Source: Candidatus Parcubacteria bacterium
Lineage (GTDB): Bacteria; Patescibacteriota; Minisyncoccia; Phycocordibacterales; UBA2100
DNA: 49,284 bases
Direction: 5' to 3'
NCBI GenBank assembly: GCA_003599295.1
Contig: QZJK01000013.1
Coordinates: 1-49,284 of the forward strand
Under the pieces are notes generated by a model. The model saw only the letters and a program-made list of their open reading frames with translations, was not told the DNA's origin and made no database searches. The translations under genes were made by a program, and so were the position numbers. Below are positions 36,358 through 45,810 of the stretch, piece by piece; the stretch's first letter is position 1; each line of letters begins with the position of its first letter.

Positions 36358-39300
36358 ATGGCCTCCAACTCTACTCCAGATTCAGAAAAATATATCTCGA
36401 TTGAAGAGGCCTCTCGCTTGGCGAAAAAGCACGAAGCCTACATCCGACAGCTTTGCAGAACAGGCAAACTGGACTCGACCAGACAGGGTAAGAACTGGTA
36501 TGTGAAAAGAGAGTCTCTATCCTCCTTCCTGGCCGGACAGGAGATGCGCAAGACCGCGCGTCGCGAACAGTTGGCGGAGAAACGGCACGAGGAATACAAA
36601 GGCCTGAATAGCGGAGGTACTGCTCCGATAACGGTAGTAGAAGCAGCTCGGGAATTAGGAGTAGACGAAGCGTACGCTCGAGAGCTATGCAGGAGCGGCA
36701 AAGTGAAAGCACAACGCATAGGTGCGACGTGGTACATAAACCGCGAATCAATATCTTCTCTTCTCGTCGTGCAAAGTTATCAGCAAGCATTGCGTCGCGA
36801 AAAACTTGCGCGCGAACGTATTCAAGAGTACGCGAGAACGAATGGGCAAGTTAGTGCCGCCGGTTCGTCAGGGCGTCAGTATGTAAAGATGAGGTTTTCG
36901 GAAGCGGTATCTACTCCGCTTTCTTTTCTTTCTCTGCGCTACACAATATTTTCTATGATGCTTATTCTCATCATCGGCACATTTTTTGCAATTAAACCTC
37001 TTGAAGAACTTTCCTACGAACAAAGCTTTAACGGCCCTAGGGAATCGCAATTCGCCGCTGTCGGCGATGATGCCTCGGGTGTTTTGAATATTTTGTCTCG
37101 CTTAGCACGTTCCTGGAACGCAGCTATCGACGGAGTTTTATACGGCATTGCTTTTCCTCGACCTCTCGTGGAGAGCGGGGCGGTCGTTGCGAATATCACT
37201 GTCCCACCGAGGGTGTCGAATGATCTCGAGCCCGGACAAGAGCCAACTGCTCCAAGTAATACGAGGAGCTCAACTGTCGTCGTACATCAACCTGTCATTG
37301 AACGCATCGTCGAGCGTCAACTGCTCGCTGTGCAAGGTGGTATTACGGAAGACATTCTTAATACTCGCATTGAAGCCTTGGACACAGCGCTCTCTAACAA
37401 AATCTACTCTCTCACCTCCGCCAACACGACCGTCATCAACAACACATACGAAACACTCGGCGCCGTCGCACGAAGCGACAACTTCGACGACATCAACATC
37501 GACGACTCTGACATCACGGACTCGCGCATCTCAGGCGGCACCATATCGGGCGCGACCATCACCGGCGGCTCGGTGACCGCGACTGCTTTCAGCGGCGTTC
37601 TCGCTATCGGAAGCGGCGGCACCGGCACATCCACTGCACCGTCCTACGGCAATGTTCTTCTCGGGAACAGCGCAGGCGGCTATGACCTCGTAGCGACCTC
37701 AAGCCTCGGCATCTCCGGGGGAAGCGGCACATTCTCGTGGACCCCGACCACCTTCGGCGGAACAGCCGCCAACGCCACCTCAACACTTATCGGCTTCGAT
37801 GCCGGGCTCTACGCACTTGCATCCTCTACCATCGGCTCCGGCGCACAAGCAGGAGGTCTCACCATATCAGGCGGTGCGACGACGACGGGGAATGCGTACT
37901 TCGCGGGAAATGTGGGGATAGGCGGGATAGCCGATTCAGAATTTGCTCTCCATATCACTGGTCCTACCGCTGACAGCGCACAGCTGATGATCCAGGCTGT
38001 CTCGAATGAAGATGCCCTTATTCGTCTTCGCGAGGGAGGAACAACGAGATGGTCTATAGGGAACGACAGTACTGCGGACACGTTCTTCTTTTCTACCGGG
38101 AGTACCCTTAGGACTGACGAGAGGGTTGCCATAACTCAAGCCGGCAACTTCGGCATCGGCACTACGTCTCCGTGGGCAAAACTCTCCATCAACAACTCCA
38201 CCGCTGATACTGCGGGCCAGCCGCTCTTTGCAGTCGCGTCTTCTACAGCAACTGCAACAACAACTGCATTCATCATCACGAGTACTGGCAGAGTAGGTAT
38301 CGGCACGACCTCACCCACCCAGCTTTTGCATTTGGAAAATGGCGAAGCAATGATCGTCTCGTACGACACGGACAATTCAATAAGTTCCTCACGTCCTGCA
38401 TGGGCGTTTGGTGCCGGCGGTAATACCTTCGAAATAAATAGTGCAAGCGATTGGGGTAATTCTTTCCCGAGTTCGTGGACGAACCGTTTAACCATCGATT
38501 CCTCGGGTAACGTTGGGATTGGGACGACCACTCCAGTTGCCCCATTAACAGTCATTGGCCAAAGCACTCAAAACGGTCCATCGTTCTCGTTGCGGCAATC
38601 AGGGTCGTTCACTTACCTTGGATACGATTTCGATCTAGACACTTCTTCAGGGGGCACGGCAAATTTGAGCTTGTACGCTCGAAATACCACTGGCGACACG
38701 AGAAACGTCGGTTGGTCAGTCAATAGAGCAACAGGATTTGTGGGTATCGGGACAAGTACGGCGTATAGCAAACTCTCGGTTTGGGGCGCAGGCACTGGCA
38801 CCGGACAGGCATTCGAGATCACTAATAACGCCTCATCGACCTTGATGAAAATACTTGATAATGGTCTGGCCTACTTCCTCGGCAACGTCGGCATCGGGAC
38901 GACGACTCCCTGGGGCAAGCTCTCGATTACTAACACGAGCGGCGACTTAAGTTTTGTAGTCGAAGACGAGGCTTCACCGGACAGTTCACCATTCGTCGTC
39001 GACAACAGCGGACGGGTCGGTATGGGTACCTCGACTCCGAGCTCGTGGGCGAGTGAGGAGCTTGTTATCGCGCCCACTCCAGGCTCGAGCGATACAGTCG
39101 TCGCCCTTACCCACGGCTCGTCCATATTCCGGCTTACACTCGAGACGGACGTGAACAGCGGTTCGTTCATTATCGAAGAAAATACGTCCGATCGATTTGT
39201 ACTCGCTCCCGGAGGCAATATCGGCATAGGCTCCTCAACCCCGTGGGGCAAATTCACAGTCACTAATACTGGCAGCGACCCGTCATTTATAGTAGAAGAC

Positions 39301-41580
39301 TCGTCTTCCCCGGACGCCACACCGTTCATTATTACCGCTTCGGGAAATGTTGGCGTAGGCACGTCTTCGCCAACCAATGGGTTTACGGTGAGTGGTAATA
39401 CTACCTGGCGTGATATCGCCAATGTTGTTGGCAGCTTCCAGGCAGCTGACACGCCCTCAACTGATGCCGCACTAGCAATATCTGTAAGAGGGGGTTCTGA
39501 TGTAACGCTCACCTCGCTGCCAAAGTCGGACGGCAACGGCGGCGGTTTGGATTTAATGGTGCAAGGGTCAAGCAGTCTAACCCTCGGCACGAACGACCTG
39601 GTTCGGTTGTCGATAAGCAGTGGGGGTAATGTAGGTATTGGTACGACCACCCCATCGGCAAAGTTCTCTATCAATAACTCCACCAACGACGCTGCTCGCC
39701 AGCCGCTCTTTGCAGTGGCCTCTTCGACAGCAAACTCAACGACAACATTGTTTTCAATAAGCAATACTGGCTCGACCACAGCCGCAAACGGCATCAACAT
39801 CACCGCCGGCTGTTATGCGAGGAACGGCGAGTGCATCGGCGAGACAACCGCGCTTGCCGCTATCTATTCAACCTCAACTCCCGGCTCCAACGTTTCTGTA
39901 GTATTTACCGGAGCAGTTGACAGCTCCCCAAGTTTTTCTGTTGGCACGCTGACCCTCCCTTCAAACACTTCCTACTACACAATTGAAATTTGGAGCGGCG
40001 GTGCAGGCGGTGGCGGAGCTGACACTGGACAAGATGGCGGCGGCGGAGGTGGCGGTGGATATTCCAGCGAGGTCTTCACGGATACCACAGCAATGTTTTA
40101 TACGGTAGGTTCAGGTGGCCCTGGGAACACCGGTACCGGTACCGGCACGTCTGGTGGTCAGAGCTGTTACGGCACCAATTCAACTGCCTGTACTAGCCCC
40201 TCGCTTTCGGCAACCGGCGCTACTGGAGGAGGAGGCGGAGGCACAGGTTCGGGAGCAGCCGGTGCCGGAGGAGTTGGTTCCGGAGGGAATGTAAATATTT
40301 CCGGTAGTGCCGGTGCAGCTGAAGATGATGCAGACCCCGGCAAGGGAGGCGACTCTCCTCGTGGTGGTGCTGGCGGTACGGGAGGAACCAATACGGGCGG
40401 GATTAACGGTGTAGATGGCGTAGCACCGGGTGGTGGAGGCGGTGGCGGAGCAATTTCCGGCGGTAACGGCGGCGATGGCGCTTCGGGCGGGCTCGTCATC
40501 TATGTATACACCATTTCAGACAGTGGTGCCGACCTTGCGGAAAATTATCCGGTCACAGATGCAACTCTTTCTGCAGGCGACATCGTTGCGTTTAGCTCCG
40601 AGCAGTTTGGTGCAGTTGAACGAGCATCGGTAGATGTACCGATGCCGCTTGCCGGCGTTATCTCCACCAAGCCAGGCCTCTTGCTTAAGACTAGCGACGA
40701 AATCGGCCAGCGTCCCATTGCGCTCAAGGGCCGCGTACCGACCAAAGTAAATCTGGGGGGTGGCGATATAAGGGTAGGGGACCGCATTGCGCTCTCTTCA
40801 GTTCCCGGTATCGGCCGCAAGGCAACGATTTTTGAAGCGTCCGTAGGTATCGCACTTGAACCCTATAACGAAACTGTGGAAGAAGACCCCCTCATCGAAC
40901 TCTTCATAGACCTCGAACCGGGGATCGATATTGAAGACCTGACCGACGCGCTTCTTGAAAAACCCGTAGCTACGAGTACAGCAACGACGTCGGATGAGCA
41001 TGCGTCGAGTACACCCGTTTTCTCGACGTTCCTTTCTAAACTTTTTGGAAATCTTGTCCGATGGTTTGCGGATGCAAGTAACGGCATCGTAAACTTCTTC
41101 GCAGAGAAAATACACGCTAAAGATCTGTACACTGAGAAATTCTGTCTTGCCGATGAGGCCGGCGAGACTTGCGTCACCAAGAAGGAACTCGACGCACTCC
41201 TTGGAGCGGCGGCTATCTCGGCTGCGAGCGAGGCAGCAACGCCGAGCTCGGAGGTCAGCACGTCCATCTCTGCAGTCGAAGAGATCCAGGAACCGCCGGA
41301 AGTAAGTATCACGCCTGAAGAGTCTGTGGACGGAGCAGCATCCTCAACACCAAGCGAACCGCCTCTTGAGGAGTCGTCGGAACCTCCGCCAGCGGAAGAG
41401 CCTCTCGAAATCGTAAATGAGGCGCCACCTGAAGAAGCCCCTGTGCCTCAAGAAGAACCTGAAGTCGCAGAACCTTCTCCCGAACCTACTGCGGAACCGA
41501 CTCCGGAGCCAACTCCTGAACCAACACCGGAGCCGGTAAGCCCGCCGGAAGCAGAACCAGAAACCGAACCGGAAACGTAA
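36358..41580 (+). CDS. Giant modular protein: two MerR/excisionase-like HTH repeats, TM, GxVGIGTxxP repeats, Gly-rich block, Pro/Glu-rich tail
   Basis: 1740 aa uninterrupted ORF; modules read from the translation. Confidence 0.9.
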   Translation: MASNSTPDSEKYISIEEASRLAKKHEAYIRQLCRTGKLDSTRQGKNWYVKRESLSSFLAGQEMRKTARREQLAEKRHEEYKGLNSGGTAPITVVEAARELGVDEAYARELCRSGKVKAQRIGATWYINRESISSLLVVQSYQQALRREKLARERIQEYARTNGQVSAAGSSGRQYVKMRFSEAVSTPLSFLSLRYTIFSMMLILIIGTFFAIKPLEELSYEQSFNGPRESQFAAVGDDASGVLNILSRLARSWNAAIDGVLYGIAFPRPLVESGAVVANITVPPRVSNDLEPGQEPTAPSNTRSSTVVVHQPVIERIVERQLLAVQGGITEDILNTRIEALDTALSNKIYSLTSANTTVINNTYETLGAVARSDNFDDINIDDSDITDSRISGGTISGATITGGSVTATAFSGVLAIGSGGTGTSTAPSYGNVLLGNSAGGYDLVATSSLGISGGSGTFSWTPTTFGGTAANATSTLIGFDAGLYALASSTIGSGAQAGGLTISGGATTTGNAYFAGNVGIGGIADSEFALHITGPTADSAQLMIQAVSNEDALIRLREGGTTRWSIGNDSTADTFFFSTGSTLRTDERVAITQAGNFGIGTTSPWAKLSINNSTADTAGQPLFAVASSTATATTTAFIITSTGRVGIGTTSPTQLLHLENGEAMIVSYDTDNSISSSRPAWAFGAGGNTFEINSASDWGNSFPSSWTNRLTIDSSGNVGIGTTTPVAPLTVIGQSTQNGPSFSLRQSGSFTYLGYDFDLDTSSGGTANLSLYARNTTGDTRNVGWSVNRATGFVGIGTSTAYSKLSVWGAGTGTGQAFEITNNASSTLMKILDNGLAYFLGNVGIGTTTPWGKLSITNTSGDLSFVVEDEASPDSSPFVVDNSGRVGMGTSTPSSWASEELVIAPTPGSSDTVVALTHGSSIFRLTLETDVNSGSFIIEENTSDRFVLAPGGNIGIGSSTPWGKFTVTNTGSDPSFIVEDSSSPDATPFIITASGNVGVGTSSPTNGFTVSGNTTWRDIANVVGSFQAADTPSTDAALAISVRGGSDVTLTSLPKSDGNGGGLDLMVQGSSSLTLGTNDLVRLSISSGGNVGIGTTTPSAKFSINNSTNDAARQPLFAVASSTANSTTTLFSISNTGSTTAANGINITAGCYARNGECIGETTALAAIYSTSTPGSNVSVVFTGAVDSSPSFSVGTLTLPSNTSYYTIEIWSGGAGGGGADTGQDGGGGGGGGYSSEVFTDTTAMFYTVGSGGPGNTGTGTGTSGGQSCYGTNSTACTSPSLSATGATGGGGGGTGSGAAGAGGVGSGGNVNISGSAGAAEDDADPGKGGDSPRGGAGGTGGTNTGGINGVDGVAPGGGGGGGAISGGNGGDGASGGLVIYVYTISDSGADLAENYPVTDATLSAGDIVAFSSEQFGAVERASVDVPMPLAGVISTKPGLLLKTSDEIGQRPIALKGRVPTKVNLGGGDIRVGDRIALSSVPGIGRKATIFEASVGIALEPYNETVEEDPLIELFIDLEPGIDIEDLTDALLEKPVATSTATTSDEHASSTPVFSTFLSKLFGNLVRWFADASNGIVNFFAEKIHAKDLYTEKFCLADEAGETCVTKKELDALLGAAAISAASEAATPSSEVSTSISAVEEIQEPPEVSITPEESVDGAASSTPSEPPLEESSEPPPAEEPLEIVNEAPPEEAPVPQEEPEVAEPSPEPTAEPTPEPTPEPTPEPVSPPEAEPETEPET

Positions 41581-41606
41581 GTAGTTTTCGGCTCGGGTAT
41601 TTCCCC

Positions 41607-41634
41607 TTATACCAAATACTTTATACGTTATACT
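41607..41634 (+). repeat. Heptanucleotide tandem repeat upstream of the cupin gene
   Basis: TTATACC AAATACT TTATACG TTATACT. Confidence 0.85.
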
Positions 41635-41642
41635 GATTTCCT

Positions 41643-42224
41643 ATGACATTCGAACCTTACGCCTCGCGGACGCACGAGAAGATGAAAGAAGTGCTAATGA
41701 GCCCGGGTGCGCCGGGGCCCGCCATTCATTACTACATGATCCGCGGTGGAAGCGAGAAGCGGAACATTACCATTTGGGAATCGGGCACAGTGGGCGGGGA
41801 GTACATAAAGACGTACGGCCACTATCACGTAGACGAACTCGACGAAACGTACTGGATACTCCACGGTGAAGGAGTCATCCTTCAGCAAAAGCTCGTTGTC
41901 GAGAACGGCGTGCCGGTGCAAGACAAAGTTGAGGAGTTTAAGGCGATTTCGGTGAAAGCGGGGGATTCAGTCTATATGCCGCCGAACGTCGGCCACTTGG
42001 CGGTGAATACGGGAAAGACGTGGTTCGTCACCGCAGACGACAGCCCGGTCGCGGGAACAGGCGATTCATCATCCATGCCCGTGCACGCCGATTATGAGCG
42101 GGTGAAGAATATGCGCGGATTCGCGTTTTACGTTATCGAAAAGGACGGCAAGCCCGCACTTGTCGCGAACAAACTCTACAAAGAAATAAGAAAAACGGAT
42201 TTTGGCGGGCTCGCAGTTATATGA
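41643..42224 (+). CDS. Cupin-type glucose-6-phosphate isomerase-like protein
   Basis: TYGHYHVDELDETYWILHGEG, YMPPNVGHLAVNTG cupin motifs. Confidence 0.85.
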   Translation: MTFEPYASRTHEKMKEVLMSPGAPGPAIHYYMIRGGSEKRNITIWESGTVGGEYIKTYGHYHVDELDETYWILHGEGVILQQKLVVENGVPVQDKVEEFKAISVKAGDSVYMPPNVGHLAVNTGKTWFVTADDSPVAGTGDSSSMPVHADYERVKNMRGFAFYVIEKDGKPALVANKLYKEIRKTDFGGLAVI

Positions 42225-42862
42225 AAGAGCGGCCCGATCGCCCGTATTCTCGAGAAGATCTTATCAAGGCAATAAACTCGCTTGATAACAGTATTCCCTC
42301 CGAAGGAAGAAGCGCGGGCGAGTACTTGCACCAATTGAATATTCGCACTGAAAATCTGGAAGGGAAACGGGTGCTAGATCTGGGGTCCGGCAGTAACTTG
42401 AATCTTGCGCGACAACTCCCGGAAGAGGGAATACAGGCGGAGGTTATTTCTTTTTCTCCCGGGTTCTATCACGGAAAAACATGGAACGAAAGGGCAGAAC
42501 GCGCCGACGAGGCACGGACACTCACGGTCGCGGGTATGGCAGAAGAACTGCCTTTTGCCGACGGGTCCTTCGACACGGTGCTTGCGTTTTATGTGACGAT
42601 CTATCTCCAAGACTCGAAGCGAATAGAAATTGCGATATCCGAAATGATACGCGTGCTCAAGCCGGGAGGGGCCGCCTACATCGGTCCCATTTTTGTGTTA
42701 GATCCTGTAAGGAAAGTGCGCGGCATTGATACAAATACAATATGACTCGATAGATATTTCATCGCGGGCCTTCTTGAAGGGAAGGCTCAAGCAGCATGGG
42801 AACGTGCGCCATTTGCCGATAGGGAGGCGTACTCGATTCGGGTCGTAAAAAATAAGGAGTAA
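42221..42862 (+). pseudogene. SAM-dependent methyltransferase interrupted by in-frame TGA (42743-42745)
   Basis: VLDLGSGSNLNLA, ADGSFDTVLAFYV, RVLKPGGAAYIGP; in-frame continuation LDRYFIAGLLEGKAQAAWERAPFADREAYSIRVVKNKE* to 42862. Confidence 0.7.
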
Positions 42863-42918
42863 TGCTATACTCGCTCCACCTACCCCCTATGGCTAAGCCG
42901 GGGGCCGGTTTCGTGTAT

Positions 42919-45585
42919 ATGGCAGAATCAAAAAAAACAGGTTCAGACCCCGGTTCGGCTGGGGCGGGCAACATAGTTGTCAAAGGAGCGCGTACTCACA
43001 ATTTGAAGAATGTGAGCGTTGAGATGCCGCGCAATAAAATGGTCGTGTTCACGGGGCTTTCCGGGAGCGGAAAGTCATCTCTCGCATTCGATACGATTTT
43101 CGCGGAAGGCCAGCGCAAGTACGTCGAATCCCTTTCCGCGTACGCGCGGCAATTCTTGCGGCAAATGCAGAAGCCGGATGTGGATGAGATTTCCGGTCTG
43201 TCTCCCGCCATTTCGATAGACCAAAAGTCCCGCTCAAACAACCCGCGCTCGACCGTCGCGACTATCACCGAAATCTACGATTATCTTCGCGTTCTCTACG
43301 CACGCGTGGGAAAAGCGCATTGTCTAGAATGCGGCCGTGAGGTGCGGAAGCTCTCGAATGAAGAAATAATGGAAACCGTATTCGGCATGGTGGAAGAAGC
43401 GCGAAAGCAGAAAAAAGAGTCGACCAAAGGAAAACTCACCAAAGGTGTTTCGGCGGCAAAAATACGCATCAGCTCGCCCGTCGTCGTGGGCAGAAAAGGG
43501 GAGTACTACCAACTTTTGTATGACCTTTTGAACAAAGGCTTCGAGAAGGTGGTCGTCGACGGGGAAGAGAAGTCTCTCCGGAGCCGCATTGAGCTCAAGA
43601 AAAATTTCAAACACTCCATCGATGTTGTCGTCGACGAGATATTCGTGTCCGAATTCACGGATGATCCAAAGGGAACGCGCGAGCGCGTATCCGAGGCCCT
43701 TGAGCGCGCACTTCATGAATCGGAAGGTTTGGTCCGGATAACCGACCCGAATGGCAGCGAGAAGGTCGTATCGGCAAAATTCATGTGTCCCTATGACGGA
43801 TTCTCGTTTCCCGAAGTAGAGCCGCGGCTTTTCTCGTTCAACTCGCCGTACGGCGCATGCCCTGAATGCAAAGGCCTTGGCACCAAATATTTCTTCGGCG
43901 ATGAGCCGTGCGACGTCTGCGGCGGCGCCCGACTGCGCCCCGAAGCACTGAATGTGTTCTTAGGAAAAGTCGAGGAGAGCGGCGGAAAAGGACCCGCAAA
44001 AGGCATGAATATAGTGCATCTTGCGTCGCTTTCTATCGCGGATGCGCAGGAATTTTTCAGCAAACTGAAACTCACGAAGAAAGAAGAAGAAATATCCCGC
44101 GTTGTCATCAAGGAAATAACGAACCGCCTCCAATTCATGCTGAATGTCGGCATCGAATACCTGACACTTGACCGAAAGGCGAACACGCTTTCAGGGGGCG
44201 AGGCCCAACGCATTCGGCTCGCATCGCAGTTGGGGAGCGGACTAGTGGGTGCTCTGTATGTGCTCGACGAGCCGACGATAGGACTTCATCAGCGGGATAA
44301 CGACCGGCTCATCACGACACTGAAACATTTGCGCGACCTCGGGAATACAGTGCTCGTCGTCGAGCACGATGAGGATACGATATTCGCTTCGGATTACATC
44401 ATTGATCTAGGACCTGGTGCCGGGACACACGGCGGCAACATCATCGCATCGGGCTGGCTTGAAGACCTGCTTACGGCAAAGACGAATAAGTCCGGGTCGC
44501 GCACACTCGCGTATTTGCGAGAAGAGACAGAAATAGAAGCACCGGAAAAGCGCCGTACGGCGGATAGAGGGAAATTGAAAATCCGCGGCGCGTCCAAATT
44601 CAATCTCGATAAAGTGAACATTGACGTGCCGCTCGCGAAACTAGTATGCGTCACCGGCGTTTCCGGAAGCGGCAAATCAACATTCCTTTACGAGATACTT
44701 CACAGAAATCTTCTTGCCCGGTTCGATAAACGCTACCGAAGCGCGAAGATCTACAACTGCGCGGAATTCAGCGGTACTGACCATCTCGGTCGCTCTATTT
44801 TGATAGACCAATCGCCGATAGGGCGTACGCCGCGCTCGAACCCGGCGACGTATACGGGCGCGTGGACGCACATTCGCGACCTCTTTGCGATGTCCGAAGA
44901 ATCAAAGGCGCGCGGCTGGGGACCGGGGCGGTTTTCTTTCAATGTGAAGGGCGGACGCTGCGAAGCATGCCAAGGCAACGGCCTCGTCGCTGTTGAAATG
45001 CACTTTTTGCCGACGGTCTACGTGACGTGCGACGTCTGCGGCGGAAAGCGCTTCATGAAAGAAACGCTCGAAGTGAAATACAAAAAGAAGAGCATTCACG
45101 ACATTCTCTCAATGACTGTCGAGGAAGGTCTCGCATTTTTTGAAGACATTTCGGCCATTTCGGATAGGTTGCAGACGCTCGCTGATGTGGGGCTCGGGTA
45201 TCTCGAACTTGGGCAAAGCGCGACGACTCTTTCGGGCGGCGAAGCGCAGCGCGTGAAGATAGCCTCCGAGTTATACCGTCCCCTGATGACGAAAACGATG
45301 TATCTTCTCGACGAACCGACCGTCGGTCTTCACTACGACGATGTTGCCAAACTCATTTCAATCCTCCAAAAACTCGTCGAGCGCGGGAATTCGGTCATCG
45401 TCATTGAACACAATCTCGATGTCTTGAAATGTGCGGATTACATCATAGACCTTGGTCCGGAAGGCGGCGCGGGCGGAGGGAATATCGTCGCGAAAGGAAC
45501 GCCCGAAGAAGTATCACGTACTGACGGGTCCCATACCGGGTATTACCTAAAACGCGCATTGAAGAAGAAGCGAAGCGAGCGCTAG
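42919..45585 (+). CDS. uvrA: Excinuclease ABC subunit A
   Basis: [14 protein letters not shown], two ABC domains, zinc-finger cysteine pairs; alternative starts 42862/42889. Confidence 0.98.
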   Translation: MAESKKTGSDPGSAGAGNIVVKGARTHNLKNVSVEMPRNKMVVFTGLSGSGKSSLAFDTIFAEGQRKYVESLSAYARQFLRQMQKPDVDEISGLSPAISIDQKSRSNNPRSTVATITEIYDYLRVLYARVGKAHCLECGREVRKLSNEEIMETVFGMVEEARKQKKESTKGKLTKGVSAAKIRISSPVVVGRKGEYYQLLYDLLNKGFEKVVVDGEEKSLRSRIELKKNFKHSIDVVVDEIFVSEFTDDPKGTRERVSEALERALHESEGLVRITDPNGSEKVVSAKFMCPYDGFSFPEVEPRLFSFNSPYGACPECKGLGTKYFFGDEPCDVCGGARLRPEALNVFLGKVEESGGKGPAKGMNIVHLASLSIADAQEFFSKLKLTKKEEEISRVVIKEITNRLQFMLNVGIEYLTLDRKANTLSGGEAQRIRLASQLGSGLVGALYVLDEPTIGLHQRDNDRLITTLKHLRDLGNTVLVVEHDEDTIFASDYIIDLGPGAGTHGGNIIASGWLEDLLTAKTNKSGSRTLAYLREETEIEAPEKRRTADRGKLKIRGASKFNLDKVNIDVPLAKLVCVTGVSGSGKSTFLYEILHRNLLARFDKRYRSAKIYNCAEFSGTDHLGRSILIDQSPIGRTPRSNPATYTGAWTHIRDLFAMSEESKARGWGPGRFSFNVKGGRCEACQGNGLVAVEMHFLPTVYVTCDVCGGKRFMKETLEVKYKKKSIHDILSMTVEEGLAFFEDISAISDRLQTLADVGLGYLELGQSATTLSGGEAQRVKIASELYRPLMTKTMYLLDEPTVGLHYDDVAKLISILQKLVERGNSVIVIEHNLDVLKCADYIIDLGPEGGAGGGNIVAKGTPEEVSRTDGSHTGYYLKRALKKKRSER

Positions 45586-45599
45586 CGAGCGAAGTCCCT

Positions 45600-45749
45600 T
45601 CACGCGCTGTGCGTGTGTGGGGAAAAAGTAAGTCTTGCCTTCCGGGCACTAAACAAGTAGATTCTCTCCGGCATCAGGGCGGCCGGCTGTTTACCGGTCT
45701 TTGCGCCTCGAGCCTGCGCGGCTTTTCGTGGCCTTTTTTGCGATCCCAT
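45600..45749 (-). CDS. Possible small basic protein (49 aa)
   Basis: MGSQKRPRKAAQARGAKTGKQPAALMPERIYLFSARKARLTFSPHTHSA; open frame only. Confidence 0.25.
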   Translation of the reverse strand: MGSQKRPRKAAQARGAKTGKQPAALMPERIYLFSARKARLTFSPHTHSA

Positions 45750-45810
45750 GGATGCCGCTAAGAACGCCTTCGCCTCTTTGGTTTTATGAGGGGCGAAGGC
45801 ACAATCTTTT

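Noticed and set aside
37908-39654. CRISPR-like repeats
   Set aside because: Repeats are in-frame protein repeats with uneven spacing and diverged DNA, not identical direct repeats with unique spacers.
38871-39803. 310-aa ORF antisense in the giant gene
   Set aside because: Mirror of the VGIGT repeats (PTLP/VPIPTLP repeats); explained by the sense repeats.
42743-42745. Alternative genetic code with UGA as Gly (as in SR1/Gracilibacteria)
   Set aside because: Several complete genes end at TGA (pyrE, lysS, tyrS, uvrB) and no other core gene shows in-frame TGA.
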